DNA of 5,111 bases from Caryophanales bacterium UBA4856 (GTDB taxonomy: Bacteria; Bacillota_I; Bacilli_A; RFN20; CAG-288): positions 20,678-25,788 of the forward strand of contig DHEG01000014.1 of the NCBI GenBank assembly GCA_002399765.1, read 5' to 3'. The notes under the pieces were generated by a model that was given only the letters and a program-made list of their open reading frames with translations, had not been told where the DNA came from and did not search any database. Both the position numbers and the translations under genes were made by a program. Below, piece after piece: positions 1 through 5,111 of this stretch; position 1 is the first letter of the stretch; each line of letters starts with the position of its first letter.

Positions 1-712
1 TGGGCTTGGCCCCGAATTGGGCCACCATCACGTCGGTGAAGGTCGAAAGGGCCAACTCGGGGGTATTGCACTCCTCCGATAGATGGGCAAAGGCTATCTC
101 CTTGGTATGAGGGCCTATCATCATGGAAAGGTAATGGGAGGATTGCTCGTTTGATAGATGGCCCTTATCCCCCAATATCCTCATCTTAAGCCAGTTTGAC
201 CGATCGGATTCCATGAGCATCTCGGGATCATGGTTGCTTTCCAGGATATAGAAGTCGCAATCCTTGGCCTCGTAGAGGTCCCTTTCCGGAACGTATCCGG
301 TATCGGTCATGTATAGCATCCGCTCCCCGTTTTCCATATCGGTCAAAAGATAACCCATCGGTTCCGGTGCATCGTGGGAAGTTGGCAATGCTTCAATGGC
401 CAAGGAATTAGAAAGAAATTTTTGGAAGGGAATAAGATGATTGGAAGCCCTGAAGTCGCCATCAAGGAGTCCTTCATCGCCGCTGAACATCATTTTGTCC
501 AAACTGCGGAAGGCCTTGATGTCAGCCGTATGGTCCGAATGACGGTGGGTAATCAAAAGTGCGTTGATGTCCGCAAAGGACTTGCTGACGCTCCTTAGGG
601 CCTCCTCGACTCGTTTCTTGGAAAGGCCGCAATCGATGACTATCAAAGTGTGCTCGTTGTAGATGATCGTCGAGTTGCCCTTGGAGCCGGAACCGACGTT
701 AATGTAACGCAT
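1..712 (-). CDS. walJ: WalJ/YycJ-type MBL-fold metallo-hydrolase (partial, 3' end cut)
   Basis: 237 codons are present and the C-terminus runs off the left edge; B. subtilis WalJ/YycJ is about 264 residues, so roughly 25–30 are missing. The metallo-beta-lactamase metal-binding signature is THRHSDH at residues 55–61. Further family landmarks are a GSGSKGN loop near residue 7, SHDAPEP (112–118), MTDTGY (135–140), ESNHD (158–162), a GHLSNE block (184–189) and AHLSEE (209–214). This order matches WalJ/YycJ rather than RNase J or glyoxalase II. Family members are cytoplasmic metal-dependent hydrolases. B. subtilis WalJ is linked to the WalRK cell-wall regulon and to coordinating replication with division, and a nuclease role has been proposed for relatives; the substrate here is unknown. 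The ATG lies 3 bases after the dnaB stop, and its AGGGG Shine-Dalgarno sits inside dnaB, so expression is probably coupled to dnaB. Oddity: Arg57 stands where the family usually has Glu (THEHSDH). The family call is firm; the walJ symbol rests on motif recall, not a search. Confidence 0.9.
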   Translation of the reverse strand, partial: MRYINVGSGSKGNSTIIYNEHTLIVIDCGLSKKRVEEALRSVSKSFADINALLITHRHSDHTADIKAFRSLDKMMFSGDEGLLDGDFRASNHLIPFQKFLSNSLAIEALPTSHDAPEPMGYLLTDMENGERMLYMTDTGYVPERDLYEAKDCDFYILESNHDPEMLMESDRSNWLKMRILGDKGHLSNEQSSHYLSMMIGPHTKEIAFAHLSEECNTPELALSTFTDVMVAQFGAKP

Positions 713-715
713 CGG

Positions 716-2221
716 TCAAAACCCCTGGGTTGGATCAGGGCTTTGGGGATAGTCAGGCTCTTCGTTAGGCAGGACATCTGCGTCCATGGCCTGTTCGGTA
801 AACCTGGACTTGGGCTTCTCGAAGACCAGGTTGATCTCTCCCGTCCTTCCGTTTCTGTTCTTGGCCAGAATGAGCTTCACGTTGGAAACGTCGTTCTCCA
901 AGCCTTTGTCGTCCCCACCATTGGCGTCCTTGCTGTCGTTATCCGAGTAGGCATCGGGTCTGTAGATCAGCATTACCTGATCGGCATCCTGCTCGATGGC
1001 ACCCGAATCCCTGAGGTCGGATAAAACAGGGGTGTGATCGGTACGTTTGTCCGACTCACGTGAGAGCTGGGACAAGGCGATGACCGGGATCCTGAGGTTT
1101 CTGGCCATGCCCTTCAAGGCTCGGGAGATGTCGCTTACCACCTGTTGACGGTTCTCCTGGCTGCTAACCCTGCTTCCGGCACTTTGGATCAAGCCGAGGT
1201 AGTCTATTATCACCAACCCGAGATCCGGTCGGCCATTAAGGAGTTTCTTTACCTCGGCCTCGATGCTGAAGACCCGGCTATCGGGGCTGTCGTCGATATA
1301 AAGAGGCAGCTGTGAAAGATTTTCGACGGCGGTCTTCAAGGCCTTGATGCGAGCGATTGCCTCCGGGTTGTCCTTTTCGGAATCGGCAAGTTCGATGATC
1401 TTCTTGCCGTTCTCGCCAAGGGAGGTCTTGAAGTCTAGCGACTGAATCTCGTCCTTCGATAGGTCGGATTCATTGGCCAAGAGACGGCCCATTATTTGTT
1501 CGGCCGACATCTCCAACGAGAAGAATGCTACGGGGATTCTGTTCTTGGCGACGTTCTTGGCGAAATTGATGGCCAAGGCGGTCTTGCCGACGGATGGACG
1601 AGCCGCGACTATTATCAAGTCGCCTTTCTGGAAACCGTTGGTGTATTTGTCAAGGGTCGGGAAACCAGTAGCCAAACCGCTAAGGTAGGATTTCTTTCCG
1701 GTCTTTATCCTTTCCTGGGACTCCTCCTCCAGACGCCCAAGCAAGGCTTCCAAAACCTGAGAGCTGTTCTTGAAGCCGCCGATATTGCTTTGGGCGGCCA
1801 CATCGGCTATCTTTCGCAAGGAATCGGTAACGAAAGAGGGGATATCGGGGATGGATTTCAACGATTCGGTCTCAATTGAATGAAGTGTTTCCTTGAAAGT
1901 CTTAAGCACCGCATTGTTCTTGACGGTCTGTATATAGTTGTCTACTTCTGCGATAGGTGGAAGGTCGTCCGCCAGGGACTTAACGTAATCCTCGCCTCCG
2001 GCATCGTTGATCAAATCCCTTGTCTTCAAGGCGGAAGTCAGTGTGACCAGATCGGGTCTTATCTTTTGGGTGTGGAGGTCGAGCATCACCTGGAAGATCA
2101 CCTTGTTACGGGGATCTTGGAAGTCATTCGGCCCGAGACGAGAAACGACATCATAAAAAGCGTCCTCATCCAAGAGGGCAGAAGCTATGACAGCCGTCTC
2201 AGCCCAATCCTTATCCGCCAT
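716..2221 (-). CDS. dnaB: Replicative DNA helicase DnaB (DnaC in Bacillus naming)
   Basis: 501 residues. This is the hexameric, ATP-driven 5'-3' helicase that unwinds DNA at the replication fork and contacts primase. The N-terminal DnaB domain spans about 7–105, a linker helix region about 110–175, and the RecA-like C-domain about 180–475. Walker A is ARPSVGKT (207–214, Lys213/Thr214). The catalytic Glu is in SLEMS (Glu237). Walker B is VIIDYLGLI (337–345, Asp340). IALSQLSR (381–388) and SDLRDSGAIEQDAD (401–414) follow. AKNRNG (453–458) carries the presumed trans-acting Lys454 and Arg456 finger. An in-frame TAA at 2227–2225 directly precedes GCG-ATG and rules out an upstream start; AGGGAG lies 9 bases before the ATG. 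Compared with B. subtilis DnaC (454 residues), the N-terminus lacks the leader before the usual EAExxVLG block, and there is extra sequence around 260–295 and 425–446 plus a Pro/Asp-rich tail after about 475. Walker B has Gly343 where Gln is typical (IDYLQL). No intein is seen. The key ATPase residues are present, so it should be functional. Confidence 0.97.
   Translation of the reverse strand: MADKDWAETAVIASALLDEDAFYDVVSRLGPNDFQDPRNKVIFQVMLDLHTQKIRPDLVTLTSALKTRDLINDAGGEDYVKSLADDLPPIAEVDNYIQTVKNNAVLKTFKETLHSIETESLKSIPDIPSFVTDSLRKIADVAAQSNIGGFKNSSQVLEALLGRLEEESQERIKTGKKSYLSGLATGFPTLDKYTNGFQKGDLIIVAARPSVGKTALAINFAKNVAKNRIPVAFFSLEMSAEQIMGRLLANESDLSKDEIQSLDFKTSLGENGKKIIELADSEKDNPEAIARIKALKTAVENLSQLPLYIDDSPDSRVFSIEAEVKKLLNGRPDLGLVIIDYLGLIQSAGSRVSSQENRQQVVSDISRALKGMARNLRIPVIALSQLSRESDKRTDHTPVLSDLRDSGAIEQDADQVMLIYRPDAYSDNDSKDANGGDDKGLENDVSNVKLILAKNRNGRTGEINLVFEKPKSRFTEQAMDADVLPNEEPDYPQSPDPTQGF
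722..726 (-). promoter_or_regulatory. Ribosome binding site of walJ inside the end of dnaB
   Basis: AGGGG lies 9 bases before the walJ ATG at 712, within the last codons of dnaB; the dnaB TGA stop falls between it and the ATG. This supports the chosen walJ start and suggests coupled translation. Confidence 0.8.
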
Positions 2222-2230
2222 CGCTTAATT

Positions 2231-2236
2231 CTCCCT
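2231..2236 (-). promoter_or_regulatory. Ribosome binding site of dnaB
   Basis: AGGGAG lies in the 28-base rplI–dnaB gap, 9 bases before the ATG at 2221. Together with the in-frame TAA at 2227–2225, it fixes the short N-terminus of this DnaB. Confidence 0.85.
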
Positions 2237-2249
2237 TTGTGTCTTGATG

Positions 2250-2711
2250 TTATTTCTTGCCTGAAGGCTTTGGCTCGACCAATACGTTCATTATGCCATA
2301 TACGCCTTTGTACAATTCGACCTTGACATGGCTAAGGCCGAACGCGTTGACGAGGTTGTGTTCCGGGAAATCTTCCTTTTCGACGGATATGCCCAACTTC
2401 TCTTTCAATGCCTTCTTCAGTTCCTTGATCGAAACGGTCCCGATCATGGCACCCCTGCTTCCAACCGAAGCCTGGAACTTGAAAGTGATATTGGAGAGCT
2501 GTTGGGCCAAATCCTTGGCTTTGGCAACCCTCTTGGCGTTCTCCGCCGCTTCTTGGGCCAGTTCCTGTTCGCGCTCATGAAGGGCTTGCTGAGTGAAGAG
2601 GACGCCATATCCCTTGGGCACGATGAAATTGGCCCCATAGCCATCCGAGACCTCAACGACTTGGCCAGCTTTCCCGACCTTATTCAAATCTTTCTTCAAA
2701 AGTACCTTCAT
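2250..2711 (-). CDS. rplI: 50S ribosomal protein L9
   Basis: 153 residues, against about 149 for B. subtilis L9. L9 binds 23S rRNA at the base of the L1 stalk; its long helix projects from the 50S subunit and helps maintain reading frame. The N-terminal rRNA-binding domain (1–40) starts MKVLLKKDLNKVGKAG and carries the L9 signature from Gly13 to about residue 40, including VSDGYGANF (21–29). The only signature change I see is Ile30 where Leu is usual. The connecting helix is the Glu/Ala/Lys-rich stretch at about 41–74. The C-terminal domain (about 76–147) is recognisable but diverged: the usual G-x-LFGSVT block reads GAMIGTVS (87–94), followed by the expected AFGLSHVKVEL and VLVEP. The start is the canonical ATG, which overlaps the gdpP stop as ATGA; GGAGG lies 9 bases upstream. 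It is followed by dnaB after 28 bases, the usual Bacillota arrangement. Confidence 0.98.
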   Translation of the reverse strand: MKVLLKKDLNKVGKAGQVVEVSDGYGANFIVPKGYGVLFTQQALHEREQELAQEAAENAKRVAKAKDLAQQLSNITFKFQASVGSRGAMIGTVSIKELKKALKEKLGISVEKEDFPEHNLVNAFGLSHVKVELYKGVYGIMNVLVEPKPSGKK

Positions 2712-4789
2712 TTTTGATTGCCTCCATTTGTTTTCTTAATGTCTTCCAAAGGACCGGTAAAGGTAAGCGAATTGGTGCCTTGGGTGATGCGCTTACGATC
2801 CTTGGCATCGGGAAGATAATCGGTAAGCACTTCGACAAGGTCTTCCTTGACCTTATCCACGTCGGTCCCTTTTATAGTAGCAGCAGCGGCCGCAAAATGC
2901 CCGCCTCCGCCCATCTTCCTCATTATCTGCTCAACGTTGACCGCGCCGTTTGACCGCGCCGAAATGCCGATTTCGGTCTCGGATACCCGACCCAAGGTGA
3001 ACGAGGCGTCGAAACCGCTTATGGACATCGCCTGCTGGGATACTATAGCCAATATGGTCCGATCCAACAATTCGTTTTTGTCGGGGTCGGTAGCGATCAT
3101 CACTCCGGTGAAAGGCGTCTCCGCATTGTTCAAAATCTTGGTCTTCATCTGGAACTGCTCGTAGTCTTCTTTAATGAATTCATCGGCTTTCTCAGTGTCA
3201 GCCCCATAGTTCTTCAATACGGCCATCGCCTCAAAGGTGGCAGGCGTCACCTTGTTTCGGAAGCAATCCGTATCGACCATGGTCCCGGCGAGCATGAAGG
3301 TGGCGAAATCCTTCGGCAGGGATATCCTTACCTGGCTGGCCGAGATATAGGAAGCGACCAGCTCGCAAGCCGAGGAAGCGGAGGAATCGATGCCATTGAA
3401 GACCACATTCTTGAAGAAACTGTCGCTTCTACGATGATGGTCTATTATCGCCACTTTCACGTTGGAATCGCTGCTGACGAAATTTTGATACAGCAGCCTA
3501 TCGGGGTAATTGATGTCTACTACCACTATCAGTGTCTTGTCGTTTATCAAGTCGATGGCCTCGTTGTAATTGGCGGTCATCTTCTTTATATCGGAATCCG
3601 AGAAGGTCCTGGCGAAGGCATAGCGACAGTTCTTCTCGACATTCTGGGCATCGTAGATTATCTTGCAGGGAACCCCGATGGAATCGCAGATGGACATTAC
3701 GCCTAGGCAGGCGCCGATTGAATCGAAATCCGCCATATAGTGGCCGATCACCATTACATTAGACGCGTTCTTGACAGTAGTGATGAAAGACTGGGAAAGA
3801 ATCCGGATCTTGGTGCGGTTGAAGGAACCTTTGGATTCGGTGCTACCGCCGATGTAGAGCATGTTCTCGCCAAAGGGGCTGACTGCCACCTGATCGCCGC
3901 CTCTGGACAGGGCCACTTCCAGCGATTCGTTGGCGCTTTGGGCCAACTTAGGGAAATCAGGGTAACCATATGAGAAGCCGAGGGACAAAGTTATCTTGCC
4001 GCTGAAGGCTTCCCTCACTATGTCTACGACGCTAAAACCATCGGCTGCCATTTTCTTGTAACTTGCAAAGCCACACAAGACCATGAATGTATCCTGCTTT
4101 ATTGACCTTATATACATGTCATAGGTGTTGGCAAACTCGCCGATGGTCTTTCTCAAATCGCTCATCAAGCCGGCGAAGGCCGTCTCTTCCATCGAACTGC
4201 TCAAGTCAGAGTAGTTGTCTATTTGCATGAAGCCGATCACCGGTGATTCATTGATGGATACTTCCTTAAGGCTTTCGTATCTCGTTATGTCCTTGAAGAT
4301 GTAAAGATTGGCTTCCTTGATCAGCTTTACCGAGAAGACCCTGTTGGCGAAGGAGACCTTTATGGTCGCCTCCGGGTCGGGATTGTCGTTTAGTTTGGAG
4401 ATGTCCGAGAATACCGAGGCCAAAGGTTCGTCTATGGCCTTTAGTCCGTTGTCTTCGAGATATTCGTTGTACCAGACTATCGTCCCCTTCTCGTCGGTGA
4501 CTAGCATTCCCACCTGTCCGAAAGAATAGGCTTCCTTTATGTCGCCTCCGAGAATGTCGGCACCTTTGAGCTCTCCGGCGTCGCGCACTTTCTTCATCTT
4601 GACGGCAAAGGCCGATACCGCAATCAAGGTCAAGGCAAAGAGCGACATCAACACGACGTAGCCTACGGCAGCGTAATGGGTATAACCTGCCAAATATATG
4701 TAGCAAAGGAACAAAGTGAGGCCAGCTGCTGCCCATAAGAACGTCAACCCAAGCAACGTGAATCCCAGGGCCTTGATGAGTTTTTTCAT
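2708..4789 (-). CDS. gdpP: Cyclic-di-AMP phosphodiesterase GdpP (TM–PAS–degenerate GGDEF–DHH/DHHA1)
   Basis: 693 residues. GdpP is a membrane-anchored enzyme that hydrolyses c-di-AMP to pApA with Mn2+, thereby affecting potassium/osmotic balance and cell-wall stress tolerance. Two membrane segments are clear at about 8–34 and 40–62. A PAS-like domain follows (about 85–170), then a degenerate GGDEF domain (about 180–310) with no GGDEF signature and so no expected cyclase activity. The catalytic DHH part starts near 343: GHYMADFDSIG (His350, Asp354, Asp356), VVVDIN (Asp425), IDHHRR (Asp450-His451-His452) and GTMVDTDCF (Asp506). The DHHA1 domain (about 555–655) has MGGGGHFAAA (Gly627–630, His631). 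All expected metal ligands of the DHH site are present. The start ATG is followed by Lys-Lys and the first membrane helix, and GAGG lies 10 bases upstream. The protein is about 34 residues longer than B. subtilis GdpP (659), mainly from a hydrophilic tail after about 660. The stop overlaps rplI by 4 bases. Position 426–427 is Ile-Asn, where Thr/Val-His or -Asn is common. The family assignment is very secure. Confidence 0.97.
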   Translation of the reverse strand: MKKLIKALGFTLLGLTFLWAAAGLTLFLCYIYLAGYTHYAAVGYVVLMSLFALTLIAVSAFAVKMKKVRDAGELKGADILGGDIKEAYSFGQVGMLVTDEKGTIVWYNEYLEDNGLKAIDEPLASVFSDISKLNDNPDPEATIKVSFANRVFSVKLIKEANLYIFKDITRYESLKEVSINESPVIGFMQIDNYSDLSSSMEETAFAGLMSDLRKTIGEFANTYDMYIRSIKQDTFMVLCGFASYKKMAADGFSVVDIVREAFSGKITLSLGFSYGYPDFPKLAQSANESLEVALSRGGDQVAVSPFGENMLYIGGSTESKGSFNRTKIRILSQSFITTVKNASNVMVIGHYMADFDSIGACLGVMSICDSIGVPCKIIYDAQNVEKNCRYAFARTFSDSDIKKMTANYNEAIDLINDKTLIVVVDINYPDRLLYQNFVSSDSNVKVAIIDHHRRSDSFFKNVVFNGIDSSASSACELVASYISASQVRISLPKDFATFMLAGTMVDTDCFRNKVTPATFEAMAVLKNYGADTEKADEFIKEDYEQFQMKTKILNNAETPFTGVMIATDPDKNELLDRTILAIVSQQAMSISGFDASFTLGRVSETEIGISARSNGAVNVEQIMRKMGGGGHFAAAAATIKGTDVDKVKEDLVEVLTDYLPDAKDRKRITQGTNSLTFTGPLEDIKKTNGGNQK
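2721..2725 (-). promoter_or_regulatory. Ribosome binding site of rplI inside the end of gdpP
   Basis: GGAGG lies 9 bases before the rplI ATG and is encoded within the last Gly-Gly codons of gdpP. With the ATGA stop/start overlap at 2708–2711, this is a standard translational-coupling arrangement. The strong site would also let rplI be translated far more than gdpP. Confidence 0.85.
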
Positions 4790-4799
4790 TAATGCTTTT

Positions 4800-4803
4800 C
4801 CTC
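4800..4803 (-). promoter_or_regulatory. Ribosome binding site of gdpP
   Basis: GAGG (within CGAGGAA) lies 10 bases before the ATG at 4789. It would sit within the first few bases of the transcript if the TATAAT at 4817–4812 is the -10 box. Confidence 0.65.
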
Positions 4804-4811
4804 GTCGTTTT

Positions 4812-4843
4812 ATTATACTTCCATAGCCTTATCCTTCTGTTGC
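4812..4843 (-). promoter_or_regulatory. Candidate sigma-A-type promoter for the gdpP–rplI–dnaB–walJ operon
   Basis: A perfect minus-strand TATAAT lies at 4817–4812. The upstream -35 is weak: the best partial match is GCAACA at 4843–4838, with a long 20-base spacer, and no TG extension precedes the -10. A start about 7 bases downstream (near 4805) would leave only about 16 bases of leader before the gdpP ATG. As the only good promoter match seen upstream of the tightly packed genes, it is the likeliest driver of the operon, but this is inferred from sequence alone. Confidence 0.55.
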
Positions 4844-4849
4844 TTATGA

Positions 4850-4880
4850 GTGACCTCCAAAGTGAGACTGAGAATATAAT
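4850..4880 (+). promoter_or_regulatory. Candidate promoter for the divergent threonylcarbamoyl-AMP synthase gene
   Basis: A perfect TATAAT lies at 4875–4880. The best -35 match is GTGACC at 4850–4855 (4 of 6 to TTGACA) with a 19-base spacer. The predicted transcription start near 4887 would give a leader of about 16 bases and would fall inside the CGAGG ribosome-binding candidate. Either the leader is extremely short or transcription starts slightly upstream. Confidence 0.5.
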
Positions 4881-4885
4881 CTCTG

Positions 4886-4890
4886 CGAGG
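4886..4890 (+). promoter_or_regulatory. Weak, distant ribosome binding site of the TsaC-type gene
   Basis: CGAGG ends 12 bases before the ATG at 4903. This is longer than the 9-base spacing used by rplI, dnaB and walJ, so initiation may be weaker. No closer purine-rich match is visible. Confidence 0.45.
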
Positions 4891-4902
4891 TTTTGGTAAA
4901 AA

Positions 4903-5111
4903 ATGAAACTATTTTCTTTTGATTCCGCTGAAGCTGCCAAGATTCTTAGGGACGGAGGGCTAGTCGCCTTTCCGACCGAGACCGTTTTCGGCATTGGTTG
5001 CCGGTTCGACAACAAGGCTTCCTTCGACAGGCTGATAAAGGTAAAGAGGCGTCCTGCCACCAAGCCTTTCACCATGATGCTTTGGTCTAAGGACGAGATC
5101 GACAAGTATGC
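4903..5111 (+). CDS. tsaC: Sua5/YrdC/TsaC-type threonylcarbamoyl-AMP synthase (partial, 5' end only)
   Basis: The first 69 codons are present; the rest lies beyond the right edge. The enzyme class makes threonylcarbamoyl-AMP from threonine, bicarbonate and ATP, the first step of t6A37 modification in tRNAs reading ANN codons. The N-terminal YrdC-domain hallmarks are GGLVAFPTETVFGIG (18–32), matching the family PTETVYGLG with Phe for Tyr, and KVKRRPATKPF (46–56), matching the KxRP-x3-KP nucleotide-binding element. An in-frame TAA at 4897–4899 lies just upstream, so ATG 4903 is the first possible start. The gene is divergent from the gdpP operon and preceded by a perfect TATAAT. Whether it is a short TsaC/YrdC form (about 200 residues) or a longer Sua5 form with an extra C-terminal domain cannot be told from this fragment; YciO paralogues are a less likely alternative. 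The symbol is therefore provisional. Confidence 0.88.
   Translation, partial: MKLFSFDSAEAAKILRDGGLVAFPTETVFGIGCRFDNKASFDRLIKVKRRPATKPFTMMLWSKDEIDKY

Noticed and set aside
180..310. GGDEF domain of GdpP considered as an active diguanylate cyclase (residue positions within GdpP given)
   Set aside because: No GG[D/E]EF signature is present; GdpP family GGDEF domains are normally degenerate, so cyclase activity is not claimed.
374..598. Plus-strand 74-codon frame opposite walJ
   Set aside because: Antisense to the conserved MBL metal-binding region; no independent support.
650..1024. Plus-strand open frame opposite the 3' part of dnaB
   Set aside because: It is antisense to a strongly conserved gene, and its product has no recognisable motif or convincing ribosome binding site.
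2222..2249. rplI–dnaB gap checked for a terminator or attenuator
   Set aside because: 28 bases with no hairpin or T-run on the transcribed strand; it only holds the dnaB ribosome binding site.
1496..2326. Consecutive plus-strand open frames opposite dnaB and the end of rplI
   Set aside because: Mirror frames of the real genes; no domain-like content and no promoter or ribosome binding site worth calling.
4870..4883. GAGA…TCTC inverted repeat around the plus-strand -10 box
   Set aside because: Arms of only 4 bases with an AT-rich centre are expected by chance; too weak to call an operator.
4266..5105. Long minus-strand open frame (279 codons) crossing the intergenic region and antisense to the TsaC-type gene
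   Set aside because: It runs out of frame through the 5' part of gdpP and opposite a recognisable YrdC domain. Its translation is Arg/His-rich in the gdpP part with no family-like motifs, and it would cover both promoter candidates. It is a by-product of codon composition.
1..5111. Search for a mobile element, CRISPR, toxin–antitoxin, defence or otherwise undescribed system
   Set aside because: All coding capacity is explained by five well-known housekeeping families, and no repeats, integrase/transposase or RNA gene signatures were seen.

Overview
The window reads as a chromosomal housekeeping segment of a Bacillota (Firmicutes) bacterium. Four genes lie head to tail on the minus strand, and one divergent gene starts near the right end. 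The order gdpP–rplI–dnaB is characteristic of Bacillota. The DnaB shares a long stretch of Walker A context with the Bacillus subtilis replicative helicase as I remember it. The genes read through in the standard code, with TGA used as a stop, which argues against mycoplasmas that reassign UGA. Base composition is moderate, roughly half G+C by eye. I cannot name a genus. An uncultured Bacilli or Erysipelotrichia-like lineage would fit but is only a guess.

Minus strand, in transcription order: a c-di-AMP phosphodiesterase of the GdpP family (4789 down to 2708), ribosomal protein L9 (2711 to 2250), replicative helicase DnaB (2221 to 716), and a WalJ/YycJ-type metallo-beta-lactamase-fold protein (712 down past position 1, cut by the window edge). 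The junctions are tight: a 4-base ATGA overlap, a 28-base gap and a 3-base gap. Each downstream gene has a good Shine-Dalgarno sequence exactly 9 bases before its ATG, and two of these lie inside the end of the preceding gene. No terminator-like hairpin was seen between the genes. They look like one operon joining second-messenger turnover, translation, replication and a cell-wall/DNA-linked hydrolase.

Plus strand: the first 69 codons of a Sua5/YrdC/TsaC-type threonylcarbamoyl-AMP synthase (4903 onward, cut by the right edge). The 113-base gap between it and gdpP (4790–4902) is the only real intergenic region. It carries two perfect TATAAT boxes facing opposite ways, so it is most simply a divergent promoter region.

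I found no mobile element, CRISPR array, RNA gene, prophage, defence cluster or undescribed system. The points worth a second look are modest: a DnaB with lineage-specific insertions and altered motif residues, a substitution in the WalJ metal-binding motif, a C-terminal extension on GdpP, and the divergent promoters with very short predicted leaders.
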